A stretch of 64,000 nt of DNA from Streptococcus sp. HPH0090. GTDB taxonomy: Bacteria > Bacillota > Bacilli > Lactobacillales > Streptococcaceae. The stretch is taken from positions 744,001 through 808,000 of the forward strand of contig NZ_KE150464.1 of the NCBI RefSeq assembly GCF_000411475.1, read 5' to 3'. Both the position numbers and the translations under genes were made by a program. Every line of letters starts with the position of its first letter. The stretch's first letter is position 1. Below, one piece after another: positions 53,951-63,949 of this stretch. The notes below the pieces were generated by a model. The model saw nothing but the letters and a program-made list of their open reading frames with translations. It ran no database searches and was not told where the DNA came from.

Positions 53951-55117
53951 TTAATAATTTGAAAAAGTGGCAATGATTCGTTGGCAAACTTCTTCCAAGA
54001 CAGATGTAGGCATAGCTACATTTAAGCGAGCATGGAGAGCTCCTTCTTCACCAAAGTCCAAGCCCCTATTCAGGATAACCTTGGCTTGGTCTCTCAAGAG
54101 TTTTCTTAGTTCTTCATCGCTAATATCATAGGCTGAAAAATCAAGCCAAATGAGATAGGTCCCTTGAGGTTTCATGACCTTGATTTTAGTTTCTTTCCCA
54201 AACAAATCGACTACATAATTAATGTGCTTCTCGATTAATTCTTTGAGTTCTGCTAACCAGTCTTCACCATAGCGATAAGCTGTTTCCGTTGCCAAATAAC
54301 CCAAACCTGAAATCTCATGTTGATTATTAGCAAGCTGGCGTTTTTGGAAAGCCACTCTTAATTTAGGATTCTCGATGATAGCGTAAGAATTCTTGGTTCC
54401 TGCAATGTTGAAGGTCTTGGTAGCACTGCTTAAAATTAGTGAAAATTCTTTGAAGGCTTCATTTACCGTATTGAATGACTGGTGCTTGTTTCCAAATAAA
54501 GCCACGTCTTGGTGAATCTCATCTGAAACTAGCAAGACTCCATGTTGTTGACACAGTTGTCCAATCTTCTCTAAAACTTCTTTCTCCCAAACGCGTCCAC
54601 CAGGATTATGAGGGTTGCAGAGAACATAGAGTTTCACTTCCTCTTCGACAAAATCTTTCTCCAATTGTTCAAAGTCAATCTCAAAAAGTCCGTCTTTTTC
54701 TACTAGAGAGTTGGTGATTAGTCTACGATTATTGAGCTTAATGCTACGAGCAAAAGGAGGATAAACCGGTGTGTTAATGAGGACTGCTTCACCTTCCTTG
54801 GTGAAAGCTTGAATGGCTGTTGAAATGGCAGGTACTACTCCTTCGATAAAAACTAGAGCATCCTTATCAAAGCGATAACCGTGCTGTTTTTCCTCCCAAT
54901 TTTGAACAGCTTCAATCAACCCATCACTAGCATAGGTATAGCCATAGACTAATTGCTCAGCATAGTCATGAACAGTCTGACGAATCTCAGGTAACACTTC
55001 AAAGTCCATATCAGCAATCCAAGCCGGCAATACTTCTCGGTCAGTTTCTGCTTCTTTCCATTTGTAGGTATGGTGTCCAAAACGATTGGGCAAGGTCGTG
55101 AAATCATATTTTCCCAT
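53951..55117 (-). CDS. malY: MalY/PatB-family cystathionine beta-lyase / aminotransferase
   Basis: 388 residues from the ATG at 55115-55117 (MGKYDFTTLPNRFG) behind AAGGA. PLP-dependent fold type I; the cofactor lysine is in LSSATKTFNIAGTKNS and CNPHNPGGRVW marks the fold. These enzymes cleave C-S bonds of cystathionine or cysteine, releasing homocysteine or H2S. It lies 4 bp after the metB-like gene, so both act in sulfur amino acid metabolism. Confidence 0.88.
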   Translation of the reverse strand: MGKYDFTTLPNRFGHHTYKWKEAETDREVLPAWIADMDFEVLPEIRQTVHDYAEQLVYGYTYASDGLIEAVQNWEEKQHGYRFDKDALVFIEGVVPAISTAIQAFTKEGEAVLINTPVYPPFARSIKLNNRRLITNSLVEKDGLFEIDFEQLEKDFVEEEVKLYVLCNPHNPGGRVWEKEVLEKIGQLCQQHGVLLVSDEIHQDVALFGNKHQSFNTVNEAFKEFSLILSSATKTFNIAGTKNSYAIIENPKLRVAFQKRQLANNQHEISGLGYLATETAYRYGEDWLAELKELIEKHINYVVDLFGKETKIKVMKPQGTYLIWLDFSAYDISDEELRKLLRDQAKVILNRGLDFGEEGALHARLNVAMPTSVLEEVCQRIIATFSNY

Positions 55118-55121
55118 AGTC

Positions 55122-56216
55122 TTATCCTTCCAAGGCTTGACGCAAGTCTTCAATCAAATCTCTAGCATCCTCAATACCAATAGACAAGCGCAAAAGGTCA
55201 TCTGTCAATCCATAAGAATGACGAACTTCTGCAGGAATGTCTGCATGGGTTTGAGTAGTTGGGTAGGTAATCAGACTTTCAACCCCACCTAAACTTTCAG
55301 CAAAAGAAAATACTTTCAAGGTATTTAAGATATGAGGAATACGCTTCTCATCAGCTACTTTAAAGGAAATCATCCCTCCACGTCCTGTATACAAGACTTC
55401 TTTGACTGCAGGTGATTGTTCCAAAAAGGTTACGATTTCTTGAGCATTAGCTGTTGAGCGCTCAATACGAAGTGACAATGTTTTAAGACCACGAATCAAT
55501 TGATAACTATCAAATGGTGACAAAACAGCCCCTGTCGTGTTGAGATTGTAAAAGAGTTTTTCGTACAAATCAGCATTATCTGTCACAACTACACCAGCTA
55601 GAACATCATTATGGCCTGCAAGGTATTTTGTCGCTGAATGAAGAACAATATCTGCTCCATCTTCAATTGGACGTTGGTAAATCGGGCTATAGAAGGTATT
55701 GTCGACGACAACTTTAGCACCCTTAGCATGAGCTAATTTTGACAATTTTTCAATATCAAATTCCAACATCAAAGGGTTGGTTGGTGTTTCGATATAAAGT
55801 ACATCCACATCCTTTTCTAGCTCGGCAATTAGCTCTTCTTCTGTGTTGGCATAGGTAAAGCGGAAACGTCCTTCCTGCTCCACTTGATTGAACCAGCGGA
55901 AAGAGCCACCGTAAAGGTCACGGACAGCTAAAACCTTGCTTCCTACTGGGAAGACACTAAAGGCTAACACAATCGCAGACATACCTGAACTAGTCGCCAA
56001 AGCATACTTGGCTGATTCAATAGCTGCCAAAACTTCCTCTGCCTTGCTACGTGTTGGGTTTTTGGTGCGGGTATAGTCAAATCCAGTTGATTGACCAAAT
56101 TCTGGGTGCTGATAAGTCGTTGAAAAGTGAATTGGTGTAACCAAAGCTCCTGTTGCCTCATCAGACTTGATCCCTGCTTGTGCTAAAATTGTGTTGATGT
56201 GAAATGATTTACTCAT
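55122..56216 (-). CDS. metB: Cystathionine gamma-synthase / O-acetylhomoserine-type PLP enzyme
   Basis: 364 residues, Cys/Met metabolism PLP family. STTYQHPEFGQSTGFDYTRTKNPT (substrate and phosphate tyrosine region), PLP lysine in LHSATKYLAGHND (near 196) and SLGGVESLITYP near the C-terminus. It joins an activated homoserine to cysteine or releases products by gamma-elimination. CGS, homocysteine synthase and cystathionine lyase cannot be separated by eye, so the symbol is tentative. Confidence 0.82.
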   Translation of the reverse strand: MSKSFHINTILAQAGIKSDEATGALVTPIHFSTTYQHPEFGQSTGFDYTRTKNPTRSKAEEVLAAIESAKYALATSSGMSAIVLAFSVFPVGSKVLAVRDLYGGSFRWFNQVEQEGRFRFTYANTEEELIAELEKDVDVLYIETPTNPLMLEFDIEKLSKLAHAKGAKVVVDNTFYSPIYQRPIEDGADIVLHSATKYLAGHNDVLAGVVVTDNADLYEKLFYNLNTTGAVLSPFDSYQLIRGLKTLSLRIERSTANAQEIVTFLEQSPAVKEVLYTGRGGMISFKVADEKRIPHILNTLKVFSFAESLGGVESLITYPTTQTHADIPAEVRHSYGLTDDLLRLSIGIEDARDLIEDLRQALEG

Positions 56217-56310
56217 ACAATACCTCCAAATCTATAGTAACTATTGTACCACTTATTTTGTATCCTTCGTTTTCTTGTTTTCAAGAGCTAGTTATAGTTT
56301 CAAACTATAT

Positions 56311-56345
56311 AAAAACGATAGCTTCCTGAGAAACTATCGTTTTTC
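56311..56345 (-). terminator. Terminator of the oligopeptide-binding protein gene
   Basis: AAAAACGATAG / CTATCGTTTTT, 11-bp stem, 12-nt loop, followed by TATA on the minus strand. Confidence 0.8.
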
Positions 56346-56361
56346 CTGTTGAATAGACTGA

Positions 56362-58320
56362 TTACTTAACGTGTTTAGCAAAATCTTCTTGGGCTTTTTT
56401 ATTAGATTCTTCTTTTTCTTTCAGCCATTTTTGTCTAGCTTCTTCATACTCAGCTGTTGTGACAATCTTATCTTGCAATTTCACGTATTTGTAGGATTCA
56501 ACACCCTTATTACCAGCTTGAGAGAAGGCGGCAGAGAATGGAACTGTTTTTCTCAATGTAGGTGTTCCACCTTTAGAAACGTTTGGAATTGCTAGAGAGC
56601 TATCCACCAACCAAGCTTGGGCTTCAGCGTATTTATCATAACGTTTGTTCAAATCTTGTTCAGCATTGGCTTCTTCCAACATCTTAGTATAGACATCCAA
56701 ACCAACAGCTGTTGCTTTAGCATTGGTTGCTCCTGGTTCCAAACCGAGGTTTTGTAGTGAGCCACCACTTGTTAAGCTAAGAGTATCGAGGTAGGTTGAT
56801 GGATCTTGATAGTCTGGTCCCCAACCACCGTTATAGAGGTCATAGTCTTTTTGTGCAGCTGTATTCGCTAGATAACCAATACTATCCATTTCCTCAGTAG
56901 TCAGCATTTGAATATCGATGACGACATTATCTGCACCCAAAACAGACTCGATAGACTGTTTGAAAGAACTTGCCTCTAACACCCCCTTCTTAAAGGTTTG
57001 GTCAACCGGTAAATCCAGGTGAATTGGGAATTGAACACCTTTGGCTTCCAATTCTTTCTTGGCTTGAGCAAAGACTTCTTTGGCCTTATCGGTATTGTAG
57101 TAAGCATCTTGGGCATCAGCGAAGTTCATATTTTGCCATACTTGACCGTAATTGACCATCTTAGAAGCTACGACATCACCAAAATCTTTACCATCAAGAG
57201 TAACGAATGATGGTGGAACGAGCAAGTTTCTGATAATCTTAGTTGCTCCATCTTCCCCTTGAGATTGGGCACCATAAGCAGTACGGTCATAGGCAAAGTT
57301 GATAGCCTGACGGAATGATTTATTCAAAACTGCTTCTTGTTGGGCTGTCTTTTCAGCATCAGTTGTTTTTGAAGTATGGTTATAAGATTGTCTATCTAGG
57401 TTAAAGTTATAATAGTAGGATGTCGCATCTTGCATACTGTAAATAATATTATCTTTATTCTTTTCCTTAATTCCTTCAAAGCTCGAACTATTTGGATAGA
57501 GACGTGCGTAGCTGTAAACTCCTTCCATGAAGTTACGTGCCAAGGCATCTTGGTCGCTTCCATCGTAGTAAGTCAACTTCACTTCATCTACGAATACATT
57601 TTTTGCATCCCAGTAATTTGGATTTTTCTTGTATTCCATGACAGATTTAGATGTGAATGATTTGAGAATAAATGGACCATTATACAAGATATTTGCTGGA
57701 TCCACTTTACCGAAATCATCCCCTTTTGAGTTCAAGAAGTCTGCATTTACTGGGAACAGAATAGTCGCAGTTGTTTTTGAGTTCCAGTAAGTTTCTGGTT
57801 GTTTCAAAGTATACTGCACTGTTTGATCATCAATAGCCTTAACTCCAACTGTTGAAAAGTCTGTTGTTTTTCCGTTGATATAATCATCTAAACCAGCAAC
57901 AGAATCTTGAACTAGATAGAGAGCTTCAGATTTTTTATCCGCAGCATACTTCAATCCTGTCACAAAATCTTGTGCTGTAACTGGGGCGTACTCTTCACCA
58001 TCTGCTGTATACCATTTGGCGTCCTTACGAAGTTTGTAAGTATAAGTCAAACCATCTTGGGATACAGTCCAATCTTCTGCCAATGAAGGAATATAATTTC
58101 CATACTGGTCATTTTCCATCAAACCATCTACCAAGTTTGTCACAACATCACCTGTTGTTGCACGATTCTCTAAGAGATAGTTTAGACTAGATGGATCGCT
58201 ACTATATACATAGTTGTATGATTTTGAAGAGCTAGCTGAGTTGCTACAAGCCGCCAATAGCAGACCTGCACTTAGGACAACTCCTGCCAGCGTCAGATAT
58301 TTTGCCTTAGACTTTTTCAT
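56362..58320 (-). CDS. aliB: Oligopeptide-binding lipoprotein (AliB-type)
   Basis: 652 residues from the ATG at 58318-58320 behind GGAGG. A lipoprotein signal (lipobox LLLAACSN, lipidated Cys near 25) is followed by an SBP_bac_5 fold with SSDPSSLNYLLENRATT and NGPFILKSF segments. It captures peptides for the Ami permease encoded elsewhere; such orphan binding proteins also affect competence and colonisation. The AliB name rests on its place beside ytgP and metB, as in pneumococcus. A strong promoter (TTGACT-17-TATAAT) is present. Confidence 0.87.
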   Translation of the reverse strand: MKKSKAKYLTLAGVVLSAGLLLAACSNSASSSKSYNYVYSSDPSSLNYLLENRATTGDVVTNLVDGLMENDQYGNYIPSLAEDWTVSQDGLTYTYKLRKDAKWYTADGEEYAPVTAQDFVTGLKYAADKKSEALYLVQDSVAGLDDYINGKTTDFSTVGVKAIDDQTVQYTLKQPETYWNSKTTATILFPVNADFLNSKGDDFGKVDPANILYNGPFILKSFTSKSVMEYKKNPNYWDAKNVFVDEVKLTYYDGSDQDALARNFMEGVYSYARLYPNSSSFEGIKEKNKDNIIYSMQDATSYYYNFNLDRQSYNHTSKTTDAEKTAQQEAVLNKSFRQAINFAYDRTAYGAQSQGEDGATKIIRNLLVPPSFVTLDGKDFGDVVASKMVNYGQVWQNMNFADAQDAYYNTDKAKEVFAQAKKELEAKGVQFPIHLDLPVDQTFKKGVLEASSFKQSIESVLGADNVVIDIQMLTTEEMDSIGYLANTAAQKDYDLYNGGWGPDYQDPSTYLDTLSLTSGGSLQNLGLEPGATNAKATAVGLDVYTKMLEEANAEQDLNKRYDKYAEAQAWLVDSSLAIPNVSKGGTPTLRKTVPFSAAFSQAGNKGVESYKYVKLQDKIVTTAEYEEARQKWLKEKEESNKKAQEDFAKHVK

Positions 58321-58352
58321 CTCCAGAACCTCCAAATTTAAATATTTGTATC

Positions 58353-58381
58353 ATTATACAGTTAAAGTTTTTTTTAGTCAA
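58353..58381 (-). promoter_or_regulatory. aliB promoter
   Basis: Minus-strand TTGACT (58376-58381), 17 bp, TATAAT (58353-58358), about 33 bp before the start codon. Confidence 0.7.
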
Positions 58382-58440
58382 GCGTTTATGTGTTAAAAAA
58401 TTACTTTTTTCTCCATTTTTTATATTTTTATGTATTTTTT

Positions 58441-58498
58441 AAAGAAAAAATGAACAATCTAAACTTTTTTTCTTTAAAAGTTCAAATTGCTCATTTTA
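58441..58498 (-). terminator. ytgP terminator
   Basis: Long imperfect stem AATGAGCAATTTGAACTTT / AAAGTTTAGATTGTTCATT (G-U pairs) followed by TTTTTC on the minus strand. Confidence 0.75.
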
Positions 58499-58509
58499 TT
58501 TATAAAGGA

Positions 58510-60132
58510 TTATGATAATTTTAATCGTGCTCGTAACTGATTTGCTTTTTCCTGTCCAATAACCTTATCCAAGAGACGAGTATAGAGACACATAACTCCG
58601 TAAAGCCCGCCACCGATTGTACCAATTAAGGCGACATATAGGAAACTCCAGAAACGTCCAGTTGGTTGGAAGACAAATCCAATAATCCATTGCAAGAGTC
58701 CTACTAGAATAAACATAACCAGAGTCAAAATAGTAACTAAGATTGTTCTCTTCAGAATAATCTTTCGACGCGCACCTGTAACCTGACAGATATCACGATA
58801 CATCAAGACATTCGGGATGATAAGACCGATAGTCGTTGAAATGAGGGGACCATAACTATGGAAAATAGCTATCGATGGTAATTGTAGAACAATCTTTGCA
58901 ATTGAGCCATAAACAAAATACAAGACTGCCTTGCGGTTACGGAACATAGCCTGAAGCATAGGAGACAAGACCATGTACAAACCAAGAATGGTTGACTGTA
59001 AAACTGCAAAGACAAACAAGCCCATAGCCAAACTATCTGGCTTACCGTAAAAGACTGTATAGAGTGGTTCACCTACCATGACTACTCCAACCGTTGCAGG
59101 TAAGAGGAATAGGAAGAGCATGGTGATACTATCTTGAACTAGACGAGAAGCCGCTGGCAAATCCCCCTTGACATAGTTCTCTGTCAAGAGAGGTAGACCA
59201 ACGCTACCAATCGAAACTCCAACCGAAATCAAAATCATAGTGATTTTATTAGGATTGGCAGAGAAATAAGAAAACATGACAACTAAGTCTTCATTACTAT
59301 AGTTGGTAAACCATTTCATGCTATTGATAAAGGTCATTTGGTCCAAGATTTGGAAAAGCTGAATAGCAGAACCAGTCAAGATAAAAGGAATAGCTTCCTT
59401 AATCGTATCAACCAAAAGACTCTTACTATCAATCTTATCTCGAGTTTCAAAAACTTTTTGGAGCAATCCTTCCTTATAAAGGAAATAAAGCAAGACTGCA
59501 AAACTAGCTACCATTCCCACAAAAGCAGCAAAAGTAGATTGGGTAACTGCTGATAGATAATCTTTTGAACCCAGCTTCATGATGATAAAGGTTGCTAAGA
59601 GCATCCAAATAACACGGATAACCTGCTCAGCAATTTGACTCATGGCATAAGGTTTAAGATTATTCATCCCTTGGAAAAATCCACGGATAACACTCATAGA
59701 CGGGAAAATCAAGACAGCCCAAGCTAGACTCTGCATAATGGGAATCAAATCCTTACCGACACCGGAAAGATCGGCCAACCAAGGTGCAAAGAGATATAAG
59801 ATCAAAGCAAAGGCAAGTCCCAATACAGTCATAAAGCCTAAGAAGCTTCGAATCAGGGCAAAACTATGCTCTTCCTCATGCATGGTATTGTATTTAGCGA
59901 CCTGCTTAGCGACCGCCACTGGGATACCTGCTGTCGAAATCAACAAGAACCAAGCATAGATATTATAACCCATGGTAAAGAGACCATTAGCCTTAGCAGC
60001 ATATGTTCCCATCCAAATATACCAAGGGATAATGTAAATAGCTCCAAGTAGACGACTGATAAAGTTACTAGCTGTAAGCCAGGCAGTCCCGCGTAACATC
60101 TGGGCCTGCTGATGATTATTTTCGTTAGACAT
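58510..60132 (-). CDS. ytgP: MOP-superfamily lipid II flippase (YtgP/MurJ type)
   Basis: 540 residues with fourteen hydrophobic helices, of the polysaccharide transporter / MurJ group. Start region MSNENNHQQAQMLRGTAWLT, then ASNFISRLLGAIYIIPW. In streptococci YtgP is the lipid II flippase moving peptidoglycan precursor across the membrane. The ATG at 60130-60132 is favoured since GAGGA precedes it; an in-frame ATG at 60147 lacks a site. Divergent from murE with shared promoter DNA. Confidence 0.9.
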   Translation of the reverse strand: MSNENNHQQAQMLRGTAWLTASNFISRLLGAIYIIPWYIWMGTYAAKANGLFTMGYNIYAWFLLISTAGIPVAVAKQVAKYNTMHEEEHSFALIRSFLGFMTVLGLAFALILYLFAPWLADLSGVGKDLIPIMQSLAWAVLIFPSMSVIRGFFQGMNNLKPYAMSQIAEQVIRVIWMLLATFIIMKLGSKDYLSAVTQSTFAAFVGMVASFAVLLYFLYKEGLLQKVFETRDKIDSKSLLVDTIKEAIPFILTGSAIQLFQILDQMTFINSMKWFTNYSNEDLVVMFSYFSANPNKITMILISVGVSIGSVGLPLLTENYVKGDLPAASRLVQDSITMLFLFLLPATVGVVMVGEPLYTVFYGKPDSLAMGLFVFAVLQSTILGLYMVLSPMLQAMFRNRKAVLYFVYGSIAKIVLQLPSIAIFHSYGPLISTTIGLIIPNVLMYRDICQVTGARRKIILKRTILVTILTLVMFILVGLLQWIIGFVFQPTGRFWSFLYVALIGTIGGGLYGVMCLYTRLLDKVIGQEKANQLRARLKLS

Positions 60133-60179
60133 AACTTCCTCATTCATTTTTAATCACTAGGAAAAGTTCCTTATCTTCC

Positions 60180-60208
60180 ATTATAAACTTTTCCTTGTTA
60201 CTTGTAAA
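60180..60208 (-). promoter_or_regulatory. ytgP promoter (shares its -35 with murE)
   Basis: Minus-strand TTTACA (60203-60208), 17 bp, TATAAT (60180-60185). Confidence 0.7.
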
Positions 60209-60230
60209 ATTCAGACTTTCAGTTTACAAT
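60202..60230 (+). promoter_or_regulatory. murE promoter, leaderless type
   Basis: TTGTAA (60202-60207), 17 bp, TACAAT (60225-60230), then 7 nt to the murE ATG with no ribosome site. Confidence 0.7.
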
Positions 60231-60237
60231 AGAAAGT

Positions 60238-61683
60238 ATGATAAAGATTGAAACCGTATTAGATATTTTAAAGAAAGACGATCTCTTCCGTGAGATTATC
60301 GACCAAGGACATTACCACTATAATTTTAATGATGTAACTTTTGATAGCATCTGCTACGATAGCCGAAAAGCAAAAGATAATAGCCTATTTTTTGTTAAGG
60401 GAGCTGCTTTCAAGAAGGAATTTCTTCTTTCAGCAATCTCACAAGGACTCGGTTGGTATGTAGCGGAGCAGGATTATGAAGTAGGCATTCCTGTCATCGT
60501 TGTTAGCGATATTAAGAAGGCTATGAGTTTGATTGCCATGGAATTTTATGGCAATCCGCAGGAAAAACTAAAACTTCTCGCTTTCACTGGTACCAAAGGA
60601 AAAACAACAGCGGCATACTTCGCCTACAATATCTTAAATCAGCAGCATCGTCCTGCTATGTTATCAACTATGAATACGACTTTGGACGGAAAAACTTTCT
60701 TCAAGTCTGCTCTGACAACACCTGAAAGCATCGACCTCTTTGATATGATGGCGCAGGCAGTTGATAATGGAAGAAGCCACCTGATTATGGAAGTTTCTAG
60801 TCAAGCCTACTTGGTGAAGCGAGTCTACGGCCTCACTTTTGATGTAGGAGTGTTCCTAAATATCAGTCCTGACCATATTGGTCCTATTGAGCATCCAACC
60901 TTTGAAGACTACTTCTACCACAAGCGTCTCTTGATGAAAAATAGCCGAGCAGTTGTCATTAATAGCGATATGGACCACTTCTCTGTTCTAAAAGAACAAG
61001 TTGAGAACCAAGAGCATGACTTCTACGGTAGCCAATCTGATAACCAAATCGAAAACTCCAAAGCCTTTAGCTTCTCAGCTACTGGTAAATTAGCTGGCGA
61101 TTATGATATCCAGTTGATTGGACATTTCAACCAAGAAAATGCTGTCGCTGCTGGACTTGCTTGCCTTCGTTTAGGTGCTAGTCTTGAAGACATTAAAAAA
61201 GGGATTGCTACTACTCGTGTCCCTGGCCGTATGGAAGTTCTCACTCAGAAAAATGGAGCAAAAGTTTTCATTGATTACGCCCATAATGGTGATAGCCTGA
61301 AGAAATTGATCTCAGTTGTTGAAACACATCAGACTGGAAAGATTGCTTTAGTTCTTGGTTCTACTGGAAACAAGGGAGAAAGCCGTCGCAAGGACTTTGG
61401 ACTTCTCCTCGATCAACATCCTGAAATTCAAGTATTCCTTACGGCTGACGATCCAAACTATGAAGATCCAATGGCCATTGCAGATGAAATCAGTAGCTAT
61501 ATCCATCATCCAGTTGAAAAGATTGTCGATCGCGAGCAAGCTATCAAGGCTGCTATGTCTGTTACAAGTCAAGAACTGGACGCTGTGATTATCGCTGGTA
61601 AAGGAGCTGATTGCTACCAAATCGTCCAAGGCAAAAAGGAAGACTATCCTGGAGATGCAACTATCGCAGAACGTTATCTATAA
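60238..61683 (+). CDS. murE: UDP-MurNAc-tripeptide synthetase, L-lysine adding
   Basis: 481 residues, Mur ligase. ATP loop [15 protein letters not shown] (near 118), [21 protein letters not shown] substrate region, and the specificity loop [13 protein letters not shown], which differs from the DNPR of diaminopimelate enzymes and fits lysine. It adds L-Lys to UDP-MurNAc-Ala-Glu. The message appears leaderless. A shared bidirectional hairpin ends the gene. Confidence 0.96.
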   Translation: MIKIETVLDILKKDDLFREIIDQGHYHYNFNDVTFDSICYDSRKAKDNSLFFVKGAAFKKEFLLSAISQGLGWYVAEQDYEVGIPVIVVSDIKKAMSLIAMEFYGNPQEKLKLLAFTGTKGKTTAAYFAYNILNQQHRPAMLSTMNTTLDGKTFFKSALTTPESIDLFDMMAQAVDNGRSHLIMEVSSQAYLVKRVYGLTFDVGVFLNISPDHIGPIEHPTFEDYFYHKRLLMKNSRAVVINSDMDHFSVLKEQVENQEHDFYGSQSDNQIENSKAFSFSATGKLAGDYDIQLIGHFNQENAVAAGLACLRLGASLEDIKKGIATTRVPGRMEVLTQKNGAKVFIDYAHNGDSLKKLISVVETHQTGKIALVLGSTGNKGESRRKDFGLLLDQHPEIQVFLTADDPNYEDPMAIADEISSYIHHPVEKIVDREQAIKAAMSVTSQELDAVIIAGKGADCYQIVQGKKEDYPGDATIAERYL

Positions 61684-61694
61684 TAAATTAAAAG

Positions 61695-61718
61695 AAGGCT
61701 AGGAAATTTCCTAGCCTT
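61695..61718. terminator. Bidirectional terminator between murE and the DUF1803 gene
   Basis: AAGGCTAGGAAA / TTTCCTAGCCTT is a 24-bp perfect palindrome with T-rich DNA on both sides. Confidence 0.85.
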
Positions 61719-62368
61719 TATCTTTTTATAAAAATTAATCTTTCTTTATCAAATTCTACAGCCAACTCATATTTCCCATCTACATTTTGAACGATGTAGC
61801 CTAACAAAACTAAACTATCGACAAAGATATCACGACGTTTCTGCATAAGCTGGTCTTTTTTGAGAAATTTAAGCAAGAATGTTGTCATATACTTAAGGGC
61901 ATACTCAGGATTGACATCCCCCAAAACAGCATAGAGTTTCTGCTGATCTTCTGTCAGCGGATACTGGTGCTTAACCTTATAAAAGTAATTAGACAAGGTC
62001 ATCTTTTCCCTAGCAAAATCCGTATACTCTTCTAGGATAGCCGTATTGGTTTGATTGCGTAATTCCGTCTGAAAATGTTTCTCTAGGATTTCTGGATAAA
62101 CAGGACTATCATCTCTCACAAAGACTTCCTGGTCTAGTTCAAGAGAGTTTGTAGATTCTAGAAAAGGGAGATTAAGAGAATAGAGTTTGTTTTCTCGAAG
62201 GATGAAACCAGCTTTAATATATTCCTCCAAGTGCTTGTCAACTGCAACCCCTGGAAACTGAGCCTTGATTTCACGGAGGATAACATCATCATGCTGGTCA
62301 AGATAGTCAACCAAGTCTCTAAAAAATGGTTGCCGCGTCAAACGTGATGGATTAAAAATCTGAATCAT
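61718..62368 (-). CDS. DUF1803 family protein
   Basis: 216 residues, soluble, with no recognisable catalytic motif. Begins MIQIFNPSRLTRQPFFRDL; the middle is rich in aromatic and acidic residues and suggests a winged-helix-like segment (HDDVILREIKAQFP). DUF1803 proteins are streptococcal and of unknown function. Its start overlaps the upstream hydrolase gene by 17 nt, so they are coupled. Confidence 0.78.
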   Translation of the reverse strand: MIQIFNPSRLTRQPFFRDLVDYLDQHDDVILREIKAQFPGVAVDKHLEEYIKAGFILRENKLYSLNLPFLESTNSLELDQEVFVRDDSPVYPEILEKHFQTELRNQTNTAILEEYTDFAREKMTLSNYFYKVKHQYPLTEDQQKLYAVLGDVNPEYALKYMTTFLLKFLKKDQLMQKRRDIFVDSLVLLGYIVQNVDGKYELAVEFDKERLIFIKR

Positions 62369-62864
62369 GAAGATTCCTTTCTTTACAAACTAAAAAAGGA
62401 GATGCTGCTAATTGACTGGGATTGGTACCCGGCTGATTCAGAGGCACAGGAAGCCCCAACTCTCGATAATATTCTCTCCAGAAATCACTGATTTCCTGTG
62501 TATCATCACCAAACTTCATGGGAATGGTCTCATAAATAGGGAGGATTTCTGCTACAAACTGGGAACAATAGAAACCATCTCCATCTGGATAAAAGGACGC
62601 ATTGTAGGGAGCCCCTAAAAGACTCTCTGCTCGCTTTTTGACCTCTGTACAATCAATCTGCTCATAATGATAAAGGTCATATACTTTCTCGTGTTCAAAG
62701 AATTCATCAGGAGACTGAGCAAGAACACCACCTTCTACCGTGGCATGATAGACCTGTCCGTCCAAAAAGATGGCCACATGGCTATAGTGACCAGTAGATT
62801 CCTGGATGGCCTGTCCTATATTCGAATCATCTTTCACAAAAATCAAATCGCCATTTTCTAACAT
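62352..62864 (-). CDS. YiiX/YebB-like NlpC/P60-type cysteine hydrolase
   Basis: 170 residues. GDLIFVKDDSNIGQAI near the N-terminus, catalytic His in HYSHVAIFLDG (near 28), and catalytic Cys in GDGFYCSQFVAEI (near 99). The permuted papain-like fold is used by peptidases, amidases and lipid hydrolases; substrate unknown. No signal peptide is seen, so it is probably cytoplasmic. Operon with DUF1803. Confidence 0.83.
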   Translation of the reverse strand: MLENGDLIFVKDDSNIGQAIQESTGHYSHVAIFLDGQVYHATVEGGVLAQSPDEFFEHEKVYDLYHYEQIDCTEVKKRAESLLGAPYNASFYPDGDGFYCSQFVAEILPIYETIPMKFGDDTQEISDFWREYYRELGLPVPLNQPGTNPSQLAASPFLVCKERNLHDSDF

Positions 62865-62879
62865 ACTTCTCTCCTAGCA

Positions 62880-62903
62880 AAAAAGGAGCCGAAACTCCTT
62901 TTT
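62880..62903 (-). terminator. ppaC terminator
   Basis: AAAAAGGAG / CTCCTTTTT with a 6-nt loop; the minus strand ends TTTTTTG. Confidence 0.85.
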
Positions 62904-62927
62904 AACAATGGGCTTTCCCATCTATGA

Positions 62928-63863
62928 TTATGCATTAAAGCTTTCAGTCAATTGTGGTACCACTTGTTTCTTACGTGAAACAGCACCTGGAAGGAAAGCG
63001 TGGTTGTTTTCAAGTTTGAAGTTGAACGCTGCTTCTACCTTGTCCATATTAGCACCAAGAGCCAAAATTTCTGAGTTTGAGTTGACGATGTCTGTAATCA
63101 TCAAGACAAAGTCAGAGTAGCCGTTAGCTGCATTTGTGGCTTGGATAGCTGCTTCGATTTCAGTTTGGCGTTCCAAGACTTCAGCAATATCAACTGTATT
63201 GACTTGAGCCACACGGACATTGTTTCCGTTGAGTTCAAAGGTCTTGGCATCGATATCAATCAATTCTTCAGCAGATTTGCTTGCCAAGTTTGTACCAGCC
63301 TTGAGCATGGCAAGACCGTATTCTTCCAAGTTTACACCAGCCAATTCGGCCAATTCAGGAGCAATGACTTTATCTGATGGGTGAGTGGTTGGAGATTTCA
63401 AAAGAAGGGTATCTGAAATCAAACCTGATAGCATCAAACCTGCGATTTCTTTTGGAACAGCCACGCCATGTTCTTTGAACATGCGGTAAACGATAGATGA
63501 TGCGGATCCAACTGGTTCCAAACGCATGTAAAGTGGGCTTGCAGTTTCAAAGTTAGCCACACGGTGGTGGTCCACCACACCGTAAACTTCTACTTCAGCG
63601 ATATCTGAAACAGATTGTTGGAATTCATTGTGGTCTGTTAAGATGACTTGTTCTGCACCTTCTGCTTTAGCAGATGTGATCACGCGCGGTGCGTCTACAC
63701 CAAAATAGTTCAAGACGAAAGCTGTTTCTTCATTTGGAGTTCCAAGAGCCACCGCTTCTGTGTCCAAACCGTATGCTTCTTTTGCAAGATAAGCAAAGGC
63801 TACAGATGAACCGATAGCATCTGAATCTGGATTTTGGTGACCAAATACTAGAATCTTAGACAT
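62928..63863 (-). CDS. ppaC: Manganese-dependent inorganic pyrophosphatase
   Basis: 311 residues, DHH family. Metal ligands are in [14 protein letters not shown] (His, Asp, Asp), ILTDHNEF, and [12 protein letters not shown] (DHH); the C-terminal DHHA2 domain has the [11 protein letters not shown] substrate loop. It hydrolyses pyrophosphate to drive biosynthesis. The ATG at 63861-63863 follows GAGGT; a longer frame reaching 63965 would include non-coding DNA. Confidence 0.97.
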   Translation of the reverse strand: MSKILVFGHQNPDSDAIGSSVAFAYLAKEAYGLDTEAVALGTPNEETAFVLNYFGVDAPRVITSAKAEGAEQVILTDHNEFQQSVSDIAEVEVYGVVDHHRVANFETASPLYMRLEPVGSASSIVYRMFKEHGVAVPKEIAGLMLSGLISDTLLLKSPTTHPSDKVIAPELAELAGVNLEEYGLAMLKAGTNLASKSAEELIDIDAKTFELNGNNVRVAQVNTVDIAEVLERQTEIEAAIQATNAANGYSDFVLMITDIVNSNSEILALGANMDKVEAAFNFKLENNHAFLPGAVSRKKQVVPQLTESFNA

Positions 63864-63924
63864 GATAATACCTCGTTTCTTTATTCTCTTTATTGTAGCA
63901 TTTTTTTCAATTTTTGACAAAAGT

Positions 63925-63949
63925 AAGAGAAGCCTAAAAGGCTTCTCTT
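63925..63949 (-). terminator. Hairpin upstream of ppaC
   Basis: AAGAGAAGCC / GGCTTCTCTT, 10-bp stem, right after a stop codon at 63949-63951. Confidence 0.7.
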
